DNA of 41,773 nucleotides from Faecousia sp. (GTDB lineage: Bacteria; Bacillota; Clostridia; Oscillospirales; Oscillospiraceae), in assembly GCA_029257715.1 (NCBI GenBank), contig JARIAT010000024.1:1-41773 (forward strand), given 5' to 3'. Below the pieces are notes generated by a model. That model saw only the letters and a program-made list of their open reading frames with translations. It was not told the origin of the DNA and ran no database searches. Below, one piece after another: positions 31,359 through 40,065 of the stretch; the stretch's first letter is position 1; each line of letters starts with the position of its first letter. Made by a program: the position numbers and the translations under genes.

Positions 31359-32984
31359 ATGGGTATCACAGTCGGATATCTGCTTAGTCAGGATTATTTC
31401 AAGGATTTCACCGTCATTGCAGGACAAAACGGACTAAACCGCGAGATTCAGGGTGTCACCGTGTGGGACTGCCCGGACTGCTTCAAGTGGACCCTTGGAA
31501 AAGAGCTTGTCATTACAAACGGATACTCAATCATTCACGAAGAGGATTACTGTAAGCATCTGTCTGCGGAAACTGTGCGCAGTTTTGCGGCACTCGTCAT
31601 CAAAAAAGGGCGCTATCTCGATACAGTGCCCCAAAAGCTGATTGATCTTTTCGACAGTCAGAATGTGCCGATCATTACGGCTCCCTATTGTGTCGCATAC
31701 ATGGAATTTATCAATCAGATCAATGTCGCCGTAATGAACTACGCCATTGCCCAGCTCTCTGTGAATCTCAATACCAAATACACCACCTCCAACCGGAATT
31801 ATAAAGTTCAAAAAATCCAGCAGCTTCTGCGAACCGTAGAGCAGGAAATGTCTTTCCCGGCGGCCATATATGATGTGTTTGAAGAAAAAGCTTATTACAG
31901 CTCTCAGAATTTCGTTAAAACAAGTGAAGCCTATGGTCTTTCGATGGAGGATTACTGGAATCCTGTTCTGCCGCATACCTGTCACACCCTCTGTGACTGT
32001 ATTCACATGATGCGCTACCGTCTGCTCAACGGCGAGGCTGCCCATGAGCCCCGGATCAGCTGGCTCACCATTCCCATTTTGGTGGATCGTGTGCCGCAGG
32101 CTTATTTCTGCGTCATGGAATCCCGAAGATTCATGGATTTTTACGACGAGTATTTTATGCGATTTGCATTTATGGTTCTTCGGGGGATCTATGAGCAGAT
32201 TGCCGTAGCACGGGATGCCTGCAACATCGGGTTTGAAAATTTGATCCATATGGCTTTGGAAGGTCGGGAAGAGGACTTCAACAAGCTCTCGGATCAAGCC
32301 GATCAGCTGGGAATTCCGCTGGACCAGCCTTATATTTATGTACTTCTGCGCCACGATCACGATACCTATGATATTCGCAGCCGCCGAAGCGAAATGATTG
32401 AGCTTTTCCATCAGTGCGCCCTGGATCGGGTGGGACGTCTTGCGTTTTTGTCACGGGAAGAGGGAATTCTTGTCCTGGAACCTCAGAAAATGTCCTTTGA
32501 GCAGCTGCGCAGTCTTCCTGCTCTGATTGAGGAATACCGCTTGAAGCTTTCCCGGAAATTCGAGGGTGTCATATGGACCTTTAGCTTCAGCAGGGAGGAA
32601 AAAGAACTATCCTGCCTCGCTGAATGTGTTGCAAAATGCCGCAAAATCATGCGAATCGGCAGGCTTTCCAATCCGGATGACCGAATCCTAGACTATGATC
32701 GAATCGGCATTCTCACCTGGCTGGATATTCCAGACAGTGAACTCGATTCCCTGCTGGCCCCTCTTTGCGAACTGCGCAGAGAAGGGAAAAACAAGGATCT
32801 GCTGCAAACCCTCCGGGTTTATCTCGAATGTAATATGAATTACAGCCTCACCGCCGAAAAGCTCTTTGTAAATATCAATACCATCCGCCGCAGAATTGAG
32901 AAAATCAACGAACTGATCGACATTGACTGGGACAACTATATGGAACGAATCAAGATCGGACTTCTGGTGCAGTTTTTGCAGTAA
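31359..32984 (+). CDS. PucR-family transcriptional regulator
   Basis: 541 residues from the ATG at 31359, which has GGAGG 7 nt upstream; the earlier ATG lacks a site. The N-terminus (TVGYLLSQDYFKDFTVIAGQNGLNREIQGV) is the PucR ligand-sensing domain (PF07905). A middle GGDEF-like or CdaR-like region follows, and the last 60 residues form the HTH_30 domain (LRVYLECNMNYSLTAEKLFVNINTIRRRIEKINELI). PucR/CdaR proteins are usually activators that respond to a substrate of the pathway they control. Its location between the two M20 genes, with a 121-nt gap upstream, suggests it controls this unit and may have its own promoter. Confidence 0.92.
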   Translation: MGITVGYLLSQDYFKDFTVIAGQNGLNREIQGVTVWDCPDCFKWTLGKELVITNGYSIIHEEDYCKHLSAETVRSFAALVIKKGRYLDTVPQKLIDLFDSQNVPIITAPYCVAYMEFINQINVAVMNYAIAQLSVNLNTKYTTSNRNYKVQKIQQLLRTVEQEMSFPAAIYDVFEEKAYYSSQNFVKTSEAYGLSMEDYWNPVLPHTCHTLCDCIHMMRYRLLNGEAAHEPRISWLTIPILVDRVPQAYFCVMESRRFMDFYDEYFMRFAFMVLRGIYEQIAVARDACNIGFENLIHMALEGREEDFNKLSDQADQLGIPLDQPYIYVLLRHDHDTYDIRSRRSEMIELFHQCALDRVGRLAFLSREEGILVLEPQKMSFEQLRSLPALIEEYRLKLSRKFEGVIWTFSFSREEKELSCLAECVAKCRKIMRIGRLSNPDDRILDYDRIGILTWLDIPDSELDSLLAPLCELRREGKNKDLLQTLRVYLECNMNYSLTAEKLFVNINTIRRRIEKINELIDIDWDNYMERIKIGLLVQFLQ

Positions 32985-33013
32985 GAAGCCGCAAGCAAGA
33001 ATGGAGTGTTATT

Positions 33014-34207
33014 ATGAATCTCTATCAAGAAGCCTGTCAGATGAAGGAGGAAATCATCGCAAACCGCAAGCATTTCCATAAAAACCCGGAATTGGGACTG
33101 GATCTGCCCGAAACTGCCGCCTATGTGGAGCAAAAACTCATTGAAATGGGATATGAGCCCCAGCGAATCGGTGCCTGCGGAATCACTGCAACGGTCGGAA
33201 CGCCCGGAGGAAAATGCTTCTTAATCCGAGGTGATATGGACGCGCTCCCCGTTGCGGAGCAGACCGATCTGGACTACGCTTCTAAAAACGGCCGAATGCA
33301 CGCCTGCGGACACGACTGCCACACCGCAAACCTTCTGGGAGCCGCCAAACTGCTCAAGGCCCATGAAAACGAGCTTAACGGTCTTGTCAAACTCATGTTT
33401 CAGCCCGCAGAAGAAACCATGGAAGGCAGCAAAATGATGATTGAAGGCGGCATCCTCCAAAATCCGAAAGTCGATGCAGCCATGGGGATTCACGTCTTTA
33501 CCAACCTGCCGCAGCCTGCCGGCACCGTCATTTTTGCCGGAGAAAAATCGAAATTTGCCGCTGTTGACTGGTTTACAATTTCCATCACCGGCAAAGGCTG
33601 CCACGGGGCGCAGCCAAATGTGGGGGTCGATCCGCTCAATGTCATGTGTCACATTCATCTGGCACTTCAGGCGATCAACGCCAGAGAACTGGATCCCTCT
33701 GACAATCTGGTGCTCACCATCGGTCAGATGCACGGTGGCAGCACCTCCAATGTTCTTCCGGGGGAAGCCATGATGTCCGGAACAATTCGCACGATGAAAA
33801 ACGAAACCCGTGCAATGGTCAAAGCGCGAATGGAGCAGATTGTCTCCACCGTTGCATCCGCATTTCAAGCCGAAGCGCATGTGGAATTCGGTGCCGGATG
33901 TCCCGTGCTGTTTCAGGACCCGCAGGTCTATTCCGAGGCAAAAAAATACGTCAAAAATCTCGACGGTGTATCCATTTCAGACTTTGATGAGCTGGGACAG
34001 TGTATGCAGAATATGGGCTCTGAGGATTTTGCCTGTGTCGCAAACGAAGTCCCAAGCGTCTTCCTGCTGGTTGCTGCCGGACAGCCGCAGCAGGGATACT
34101 GCTACCCACAGCACCACCCCAAAGCCATGTTCCATGAGGATGCACTGCCCGTCAGTGCTGCCGTATATGCCCACGTTGCCATGGAATGGCTCAAAAACAA
34201 TCGATAA
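33014..34207 (+). CDS. M20 amidohydrolase, N-acyl-amino-acid type
   Basis: 397 residues. RGDMDALPV (D74/D76), MHACGHDCHTANLLG (H100, H103), FQPAEETMEGSK (E133-E134), GIHVFTNLP and GSEDFA give the full di-metal site of the hippurate hydrolase/AmhX-type subgroup. These enzymes cleave N-acyl or N-aroyl amino acids. It differs clearly from the first M20 enzyme of the unit, so the two probably act on different substrates or in sequence. GGAG lies 7 nt before the ATG; the PucR gene ends 29 nt upstream. A terminator follows. Confidence 0.92.
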   Translation: MNLYQEACQMKEEIIANRKHFHKNPELGLDLPETAAYVEQKLIEMGYEPQRIGACGITATVGTPGGKCFLIRGDMDALPVAEQTDLDYASKNGRMHACGHDCHTANLLGAAKLLKAHENELNGLVKLMFQPAEETMEGSKMMIEGGILQNPKVDAAMGIHVFTNLPQPAGTVIFAGEKSKFAAVDWFTISITGKGCHGAQPNVGVDPLNVMCHIHLALQAINARELDPSDNLVLTIGQMHGGSTSNVLPGEAMMSGTIRTMKNETRAMVKARMEQIVSTVASAFQAEAHVEFGAGCPVLFQDPQVYSEAKKYVKNLDGVSISDFDELGQCMQNMGSEDFACVANEVPSVFLLVAAGQPQQGYCYPQHHPKAMFHEDALPVSAAVYAHVAMEWLKNNR

Positions 34208-34224
34208 TCCCATTTTCCTTCTTG

Positions 34225-34258
34225 ATCGCCCCTGTCTTTCCGACTGGGGCGATTTTTC
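34225..34258 (+). terminator. Terminator of the DUF5058/M20 unit
   Basis: ATCGCCCC (34225-34232) pairs with GGGGCGAT (34246-34253), followed by TTTTTCC. Confidence 0.88.
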
Positions 34259-34277
34259 CAACCATCGGTTGGAAAAA
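34253..34277. promoter_or_regulatory. Inverted repeat upstream of the XRE-solenoid gene
   Basis: TTTTTCCAACC-atc-GGTTGGAAAAA, a perfect 11-bp inverted repeat that shares its first bases with the preceding terminator. It may reinforce termination or serve as an operator for the XRE protein downstream. Confidence 0.5.
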
Positions 34278-34304
34278 TGATTCTCTTCCCCAACAAATAT
34301 TTGG

Positions 34305-34333
34305 TTGCTTTTGAGACATCACGGTGCTATGGT
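34305..34333 (+). promoter_or_regulatory. Promoter of the XRE-solenoid gene
   Basis: TTGCTT (34305-34310), 17 nt ending TGC, TATGGT (34328-34333). A modest match. Confidence 0.5.
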
Positions 34334-34381
34334 AATGCTACAACAAACCGGTTCCCAAAGGACTTTAAGGAGGTTTTTACA

Positions 34382-35065
34382 ATGACGCTCGGTATGAAAA
34401 TTTCCCATCTTCGAAAAGAAAACCATATGACACAGGAATCCCTCGCCGCCAAGCTGGATGTCACCAATCAGGCCGTTTCCAAATGGGAAACCGATCAGTG
34501 CTGTCCCGACCCCATGCTTCTTCCCAAAATTGCGGATCTGTTCGGCGTCTCGATTGATACGCTGTTTGACCGTCCCACACAACCCTCTGCCGGCTCCGAG
34601 CTTCCCTGGGAGGATGACGGTGTCCTGCGCGCTGTCATTTTTTCCGGACGAAAGCTTCTCAGTGCGGAAGAAAACCCCTGCAAGAATATCTACTTTTCCT
34701 ACGAAGGCGAAGCGCTGAATATTGAAAGTGCTTTCTCTGTCCAATGCGACAGCGTAACGGGAAACGTCTCCGCCGGTGGTAGCATCAACTGTGACGAGGT
34801 CGAGGGTGATTTGTATGCAGGAGGGAGCATCAACTGCGATGAAGTCAACGGCGACGTATACGCCGGAGGAAGCATTACATGCGATGAAATTCATGGCAGC
34901 GTCAACGCCCTTGGAAGCATCCGCTGTGACCACGTGGATCATCCGCTGGAGCAGAATTCATCCAATGGCGAATCCGTCTCGTTTTCCCGTGACTTCGGTG
35001 ATCGGCTTCGCCAAAATATCGAGTCTGAACTTTCCAAAATGTTTTCCGGTGACTTTCTGAAATAG
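34382..35065 (+). CDS. XRE regulator fused to a cysteine-ladder solenoid
   Basis: 227 residues from the ATG at 34382, which has AAGGAGG 8 nt upstream; the longer version adds a non-conserved segment. Residues 1-65 form an XRE DNA-binding domain (LRKENHMTQESLAAKLDVTNQAVSKWE). Residues about 105-185 form a repeat with an exact 15-residue period: cysteines at 122, 137, 152, 167 and 182, each followed by Asp, and glycines at 127, 142, 157 and 172, with GGSINCDEV as the core. This looks like a bactofilin- or DUF4097-like right-handed beta-solenoid with a stacked Cys column. A charged helix (about 198-222) ends the protein. It probably oligomerises or senses metal/redox state. No partner gene is evident. 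Confidence 0.88.
   Translation: MTLGMKISHLRKENHMTQESLAAKLDVTNQAVSKWETDQCCPDPMLLPKIADLFGVSIDTLFDRPTQPSAGSELPWEDDGVLRAVIFSGRKLLSAEENPCKNIYFSYEGEALNIESAFSVQCDSVTGNVSAGGSINCDEVEGDLYAGGSINCDEVNGDVYAGGSITCDEIHGSVNALGSIRCDHVDHPLEQNSSNGESVSFSRDFGDRLRQNIESELSKMFSGDFLK
34745..34937 (+). repeat. In-frame 45-bp tandem repeat inside the solenoid
   Basis: Five units of 45 bp, marked by TGC/TGT-GAC/GAT codons at 34745, 34790, 34835, 34880 and 34925. The middle three are most alike at DNA level, which suggests recent duplication of the repeat. Confidence 0.8.
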
Positions 35066-35093
35066 CTGCCGGTCGTCTCTCAAATTCTATATA

Positions 35094-35125
35094 AAAAGCA
35101 CCACCCGAGGGGTGGTGCTTTTCTT
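35094..35125. terminator. Bidirectional terminator
   Basis: AAAAGCACCACCC (35094-35106) pairs with GGGTGGTGCTTTT (35110-35122), with A- and T-rich flanks. It lies between the XRE gene and the convergent membrane-protein gene. Confidence 0.9.
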
Positions 35126-35200
35126 CCATTGCCGAATGTGTTTAACTTCTCCGCCGGATTTGAACTGTGCTGCCGTATTCCCCCTTCAAGAGACTTCTTC

Positions 35201-35686
35201 TCAACGGCATGACAGGAGTATCCCATCCACAAGCGCTGCAATCAAAAACATCAAAATTCCTTTTACGAAGGATATCCGGTGATTTTTCGGGTCGCTGTAC
35301 AGCTCCGGCTGATTCTCTGTTCCGGTAAAGCGAATGCGCTTCGTGTGCCGCCACCACAGCAGGTCAATGACAAGAAAATCAAACAAATTTAGACTCTCTC
35401 CCATGAGCAATACCTTCAAAAAGTTTGGAAAGAATCCATCTTTACGGTCAAAAGAGCATATAATCAAAAGCAGAACTGTATATAGCAGCAAATTAGAAAA
35501 AAATCTCGCTATAGAGGACACACCTGTTGCCCGGGGGCCTAGAACCGGGTCATTTTTCACCTTGCGTTGAATGACATCCGGATATGCTGACAGGCCCTTC
35601 AGGTTTTTTTCGTCTGTGCCGGTTCCAAGATAACAGATCCCCCAAAAAGCCAGACAAAGACATATTGTTTCGATCAAAAAACGCAT
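35201..35686 (-). CDS. Small integral membrane protein, unknown
   Basis: 161 residues. An N-terminal hydrophobic segment (3-22), a soluble loop with GPRATGVSSIARFFSN, a central membrane pair (about 63-110) containing NLFDFLVIDLLWWRHTKRIRF, and a final membrane segment (about 140-158). The NLFD...WWRH motif is familiar from uncharacterised Clostridial membrane proteins, but I have no family name. AGGTG lies about 9 nt before the ATG. It stands alone between a terminator and the ABC-2 operon. Confidence 0.7.
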   Translation of the reverse strand: MRFLIETICLCLAFWGICYLGTGTDEKNLKGLSAYPDVIQRKVKNDPVLGPRATGVSSIARFFSNLLLYTVLLLIICSFDRKDGFFPNFLKVLLMGESLNLFDFLVIDLLWWRHTKRIRFTGTENQPELYSDPKNHRISFVKGILMFLIAALVDGILLSCR

Positions 35687-35870
35687 TTTTAAATCACCTA
35701 CTGTTACCTGACTCGACCATGTTCAGCGCATAGTTAGTTTCAGCTAATTTCTTTCCAACTATAACACAGTTTCCTTCTGTTTACAATTCTACTTTCCACA
35801 TTTTTATGGGAATTTTTCTGAAGGGTTGAAAAATTCTCCATTCAACAATGCACTGGCATTGTTTGACTGT
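35687..35870. other. AT-rich intergenic stretch
   Basis: Holds the promoter region of the 161-residue gene and a weak hairpin AACAATGC/GCATTGTT (35844-35863) just after the stop of the fusion-permease gene. The hairpin lacks a T-run directly behind it, so termination there is doubtful. Confidence 0.4.
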
Positions 35871-37928
35871 CTATTCGGGCTGAATTTCCAGTGTCTCCTT
35901 ATCGACACGGAAGACTTCGCTGCCCTCCTCATGGAATACGGTGGCTAAGAAGCTGTCCCCCTGCCCGATATGACTGACATAGCCGGACAGTTCAACACAG
36001 CGCAGATTGTCCCCATTGTGATCCATACGGCACAGCGCATCCTCTCCCGCTTGTACCCATAGATACTGTTCATCCCAGAAAATTTGGGAACAGTCCGGAA
36101 GAACATTCAACTTCCGGGGGCTTTCTCCATCCCAGAACCAAATGCTTTTATCGTCCTGCTGATTGATATAGTAGACACCTTCCTCTGTCAGGCGGAAATA
36201 GGACGTCACCACCTCGGGAACGGTCCTGGCCTCTCCGGTGTCCAAATCCAAAAGAACCAGTCGGCTGTAGCTGTCGGTATAATACAGGTTTTTTCCATCG
36301 TAGGAGAAGTTCAGCACCGACTTTGCCTGCGGCAGCGGTTCTTCCTGTCCGGTCAGAAGATCCAGACAAAACATTTCGCTGTTTTGGGCATAATACATCC
36401 GGTTCCCGTGGAGGAAAAAGCCCGTTGGATACAGATATTTTGTTTCTCCCGGCGTATCCATCAGGCCAAAGAACCATTTATAGGGTTTCTGCCAAGAGAC
36501 TACGACACGTTCCTGCAGCGTACGAAGGTCCATTCGTGTCAGTTCCGTGCCGTCGGAAGTGAGATAATAAAGGCTGCCGTCCTTGGCAAAAAACTCAGGG
36601 ATACTCTCCGGTTCCTCCTGGGCATCCAGCGGCAGCAGATAGGTGGTTCCGGTTTCTTTGTCAAGCAGCGTGGTCGTGAAATCTCCCGTCTGGTAAATTT
36701 CGATGGACTCGTTTTCAAAATACGCCGCATCCTGTGAATTGTAAATCACCGGTTCCTCCCCGGAACCTCCGCAGCCGGTCAGAATCCCCAGCAGCATCAG
36801 AGACAGCACCGCAGTGACCGCCCGTTTTCCCTGCCGGAAGTGGAAATTCGTGCTTTTACGCCGAATCACCACAAGCTGGCCCAGCAGAATGAGTCCCACC
36901 AGCCCCACTTGAAGTCCCAGCTCCATCCAGTTTAGCTCCTCAAAGGGAAGGTGCAGATGGAAACTGTTCTGGTAGAATTCCTCTGTGATCAGATAGATCG
37001 GACCCAGGGTCAGCGCCCAAGGGCCGGGGAGACGTAAAAAGGCGGTATTGGCATTCACCGTCAGAAACGGCAGCACCAGAAAGACGATGGATGCCATCAG
37101 TGCTGCACTGTATTTCCGCAGCATCACCGAAAAAAACAGAATCCATGCAGCAGCCGAGAGATACCCTAGTTCCTTGAGCCCCAGCTGCAGCAGCCATGCC
37201 GCCCAGAGCGGCATCCGCTTAGCCGTCGTGCCGAAGCGCACCAGCGATTGCAGACTGTAATTCCAGTCCGGCAGCCCGAAGCGAAGGGCAAAGTAACCGG
37301 TCCGAATCAGCTCCCAGATGGCTGTCATGGCAAAGACTAGCAGAAACACCGCTCCTACCTTGGTCTTCCAGCTGTCCCGACCGCTTTTGCGCTGCGTCAG
37401 CAGGAGGCTCTCCATCTGGGTGCTGTACTCCTGACAGAACACAGGAACAATCAAAAATACCAGAAGCAGCAGATAGAGGTACTGAGGCGCCTGATCCCCC
37501 AGAAGGGTTTCCCAGCCGCCCGGATAGAGAAAGCTCCGGTAGGAATCCTCCCGGACATAGATGTACTGGCTGTACAGCTTTCCAAAGCCCACAAAGTCCC
37601 GGTCAACGGCACTGAGCTTCTGAAAGGCTTCCTCGTATTCCTCCCGGCTCACTTCGCCGACGGAATAGGCCCGTTCCAGCTGATCCAGCGCTTTCCGGTT
37701 CTCCGAGAGCCTCTCCATATTCTCTTCCATATAGGTGCGCTTTTCGTCCGTCAGCGGCCCTTCTACCTCTGCAAGATAGCTGTCGTAAACCGCACGGTTT
37801 TCTTCCAGTTCCGGGTCATAGGCCTGTGTAAACACCATCAGACCGAACAGCTGTGCCGCCAGTACTGCCGCAATCAGGAGTGCGCCGTGCCGGCAGATCA
37901 GCATTTTCTTCCATTCATACGCGATCAT
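35871..37928 (-). CDS. ABC-2 permease fused to a lipoprotein-like beta-propeller
   Basis: 685 residues in one open frame. Residues 1-360 are an ABC-2-type permease: a membrane segment at about 16-35, a long external coiled loop (40-140), then five or so segments to 355. A basic stretch (RQGKRA, 365-370), a hydrophobic core and GILTGC (C386) follow, which together look exactly like a lipoprotein signal with lipobox. Residues about 390-685 are a beta-propeller-like domain with repeated units of the form LYYLTSDG, MYYAQNS, LYYTDSYS and VYYINQQD, similar to DUF5050. The sequence reads as two proteins fused. It overlaps the upstream permease gene by 14 nt and is the last gene of the operon. Confidence 0.85.
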   Translation of the reverse strand: MIAYEWKKMLICRHGALLIAAVLAAQLFGLMVFTQAYDPELEENRAVYDSYLAEVEGPLTDEKRTYMEENMERLSENRKALDQLERAYSVGEVSREEYEEAFQKLSAVDRDFVGFGKLYSQYIYVREDSYRSFLYPGGWETLLGDQAPQYLYLLLLVFLIVPVFCQEYSTQMESLLLTQRKSGRDSWKTKVGAVFLLVFAMTAIWELIRTGYFALRFGLPDWNYSLQSLVRFGTTAKRMPLWAAWLLQLGLKELGYLSAAAWILFFSVMLRKYSAALMASIVFLVLPFLTVNANTAFLRLPGPWALTLGPIYLITEEFYQNSFHLHLPFEELNWMELGLQVGLVGLILLGQLVVIRRKSTNFHFRQGKRAVTAVLSLMLLGILTGCGGSGEEPVIYNSQDAAYFENESIEIYQTGDFTTTLLDKETGTTYLLPLDAQEEPESIPEFFAKDGSLYYLTSDGTELTRMDLRTLQERVVVSWQKPYKWFFGLMDTPGETKYLYPTGFFLHGNRMYYAQNSEMFCLDLLTGQEEPLPQAKSVLNFSYDGKNLYYTDSYSRLVLLDLDTGEARTVPEVVTSYFRLTEEGVYYINQQDDKSIWFWDGESPRKLNVLPDCSQIFWDEQYLWVQAGEDALCRMDHNGDNLRCVELSGYVSHIGQGDSFLATVFHEEGSEVFRVDKETLEIQPE

Positions 37929-39138
37929 GGCGAGCCCTCCTTCTTATGCGGTTGTGATAGCCCCGACTGAAATACGCAATCAGTCCGATCAGCATCGCCA
38001 GAACAAGGCCGCTGCCGATTATCGCTGCCATCTCAAGCGGAACTGCCCGTCCAAAGACGGAGACAAATTCCTGCTTGCGCACCAGCTCTCGGCCAAAGAG
38101 CAGCGAAACGGGATTGAACATCCGGATCAGCACCCTCTGGCCGCCGAAATCATGGAGCGTCACACAGCCGATCAGCAGAACGAGACTGGCAAAAAAGGCG
38201 CTGAGGCTCTGGCTGCACAGGCTGGAAACCAGCAGGATCAGGCTGCCGCAGAGGAAGATTCCGAAGGTTCTGAGCAGCGCCGACCGGAAGAAAAAGGCCC
38301 CCAGCGTGCAGTTCAACGGGGTATTTTCAAAATAAGGCAGGATGTAAACCGGCTGGCTCAGGGCCTGAGGCCTGCCGCTCATAAGGTAGACCGTCAGGAA
38401 ATCCTGCCCATAGAACAGGGCGCAGGCCACTACCGTGTAAAGCGCCGCCGTCAGCAGCTTTGCCCGGACGGTTGCGCCGGTGCCCTTTCGTGTGGTGCGC
38501 AGCAGCATCATCATGTCGCTCTCTTTTTCGGTGACGAACATTCCGGAAAGGGAAAAGACCGTAAAAAAGAGCAGAATCATAGAAGAATAGTCGTACCGCA
38601 AGAGCAGCTCCCAGCTCCAGATCTCCGCAAACTCCGGCAGCACTCGGGACTGATAGCTTTCAACGATTTCATAATTCTTCTTCATCTCAAACGCATTGCT
38701 GTTTCTGCGGAACAGCGTCTCCAGCTCGTAGGCTTTGGAAGCCACCGAACCGGCATAATTCTGATATTCCCGGGCATATTTCATGGGCTCGTAAAAAAGC
38801 GAGTGGAAAAATTGATAATCCGTGGCTTCACTGTAGGTCCATGCGCTAGGATCGGGTTTGGTGTTCAGGGACTGGCTTTTGAATTTTTCCTCCAACGGAG
38901 CGTAAATTGTCATCAGATGGGTGATCTTTTCCTCGGTGATCTCACCGAGATAGCCGTCATAAAACATGGAATAGACGTCATCGTAATCATCAAATTCGTC
39001 TGCTCGGCGGAAGCTGTCGGCGATTTTCCAGCCGTTGGCCAGAAGCAGAACCGCCAGAAACACCAGCATCATGGGGGTAAAAAAAGTCTTGCGGCACTCA
39101 TACCAGAGAAGTGCCCCAAAAGAGCTGTGCTGTTTCAT
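37915..39138 (-). CDS. ABC-2 type permease subunit
   Basis: 407 residues from the ATG at 39138, which overlaps the stop of the ATPase gene by 4 nt (ATGA); the longer frame upstream is only the shadow of that gene. The N-terminus (MKQHSSFGALLWYECRKTFFTPMM) and a first membrane segment are followed by a large extracellular loop (about 40-165) and five more segments. This topology is that of lantibiotic-immunity or bacitracin-type ABC-2 permeases. The protein should pair with the fused permease downstream. Substrate unknown. Confidence 0.88.
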   Translation of the reverse strand: MKQHSSFGALLWYECRKTFFTPMMLVFLAVLLLANGWKIADSFRRADEFDDYDDVYSMFYDGYLGEITEEKITHLMTIYAPLEEKFKSQSLNTKPDPSAWTYSEATDYQFFHSLFYEPMKYAREYQNYAGSVASKAYELETLFRRNSNAFEMKKNYEIVESYQSRVLPEFAEIWSWELLLRYDYSSMILLFFTVFSLSGMFVTEKESDMMMLLRTTRKGTGATVRAKLLTAALYTVVACALFYGQDFLTVYLMSGRPQALSQPVYILPYFENTPLNCTLGAFFFRSALLRTFGIFLCGSLILLVSSLCSQSLSAFFASLVLLIGCVTLHDFGGQRVLIRMFNPVSLLFGRELVRKQEFVSVFGRAVPLEMAAIIGSGLVLAMLIGLIAYFSRGYHNRIRRRARHDRV

Positions 39139-40007
39139 TCCGCCACATCCTCTCCGCAGTGGAAAAGGAAGACCTCCTCCAGATTCGCAGAAACGGGCAC
39201 AGCTTCCGGATGGGGTCGATCCTCGGAAATCAGCCGCAGCCGAATCCCCTGTTCCTCCCGGGCCATATTGGTGATGGTATAGTGCAGCAGCTCGGCAGGC
39301 ACGTCCGCTGTGTCCAGATTCAGCGCCCAGACCTTGCCGTCCAGCTCTTTGCATAGCCCTGCCGGGGTGCCGGAGCGCAGGAGTGTGCCTTCGTTCAGCA
39401 GCAGGATCTCATTTGCGATAAACTCCACATCGGACACGATATGGGTGGCAATGAGGATAATCCGATCCTGAGAGAATTTGGAGAGCAGATTGCGGAAGCG
39501 GATCCGCTCTCTGGGGTCAAGACCCGCGGTGGGTTCGTCGAGAATCAGAATTCCGGGATTCGACAGCATGGCCTGCGCAATGCCCAGACGCTGACGCATA
39601 CCGCCGGAGAGGGCTCCCACCTTTTTGGAGGCCGCTTCGCTGAGATTCACGGTTTCCAGCAGCTCCCGAATCCGGTTTTCTCCCTCTTTCTTTGGAATAT
39701 CCTTGAGAACGCACATGTACCGCAGAAATTCCTGTACGGAAAAATCCCGGTAGAATCTGGGATACTGGGGCAGGTACCCGATCTCCCCCAGAAATTCCGC
39801 GCCCATGCTGCGGATATTCTTCCCGTCGATGTAGATTTCTCCTCCGTCGCCGGGAATGATGCCCATGAAGAGATTGATGAGGGTGGTCTTACCGGCACCG
39901 TTGGTGCCCAAAAGGCCGTAGACGCCGTTTTGCAGCGTGGCAGAAAAATCCCGAAGGGCGTATTTGCCCTTGTACTGCTTGGATAAGGCTTTCAATGATA
40001 CTTCCAT
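39135..40007 (-). CDS. ABC transporter ATP-binding protein
   Basis: 290 residues. Walker A GTNGAGKTT (34-42), the Q-loop near YLPQYPRF, signature LSGGMRQR (133-140), Walker B ILILDEPTAG (with E158) and the switch His in ATHIVSD are all present. It belongs to the export-type ATPases (CcmA/NatA group) that work with ABC-2 permeases. GGAAGGTG stands before the ATG. The lipoprotein gene ends 58 nt upstream and no terminator separates them, so it is the second gene of the unit. Confidence 0.95.
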   Translation of the reverse strand: MEVSLKALSKQYKGKYALRDFSATLQNGVYGLLGTNGAGKTTLINLFMGIIPGDGGEIYIDGKNIRSMGAEFLGEIGYLPQYPRFYRDFSVQEFLRYMCVLKDIPKKEGENRIRELLETVNLSEAASKKVGALSGGMRQRLGIAQAMLSNPGILILDEPTAGLDPRERIRFRNLLSKFSQDRIILIATHIVSDVEFIANEILLLNEGTLLRSGTPAGLCKELDGKVWALNLDTADVPAELLHYTITNMAREEQGIRLRLISEDRPHPEAVPVSANLEEVFLFHCGEDVAE

Positions 40008-40065
40008 AGTTCACCTTCCCCTTGTCGATACCGTTCTGTACGAAAAAGTACAGGGACTGCATACA

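Noticed and set aside
7829..32998. CCGCAAGCAA occurring near 7829, 12213 and 32988
   Set aside because: Ten-base matches at three unrelated places; one is part of a terminator. Too short to call a repeat family.
34745..34937. Regular 45-bp repeats considered as a CRISPR-like array
   Set aside because: Units are contiguous, in frame and protein-coding, with no spacers.
40036..40053. CTGTAC/GTACAG hairpin between lipoprotein and ATPase genes
   Set aside because: Only six base pairs and no T-run on the minus strand; not a terminator.
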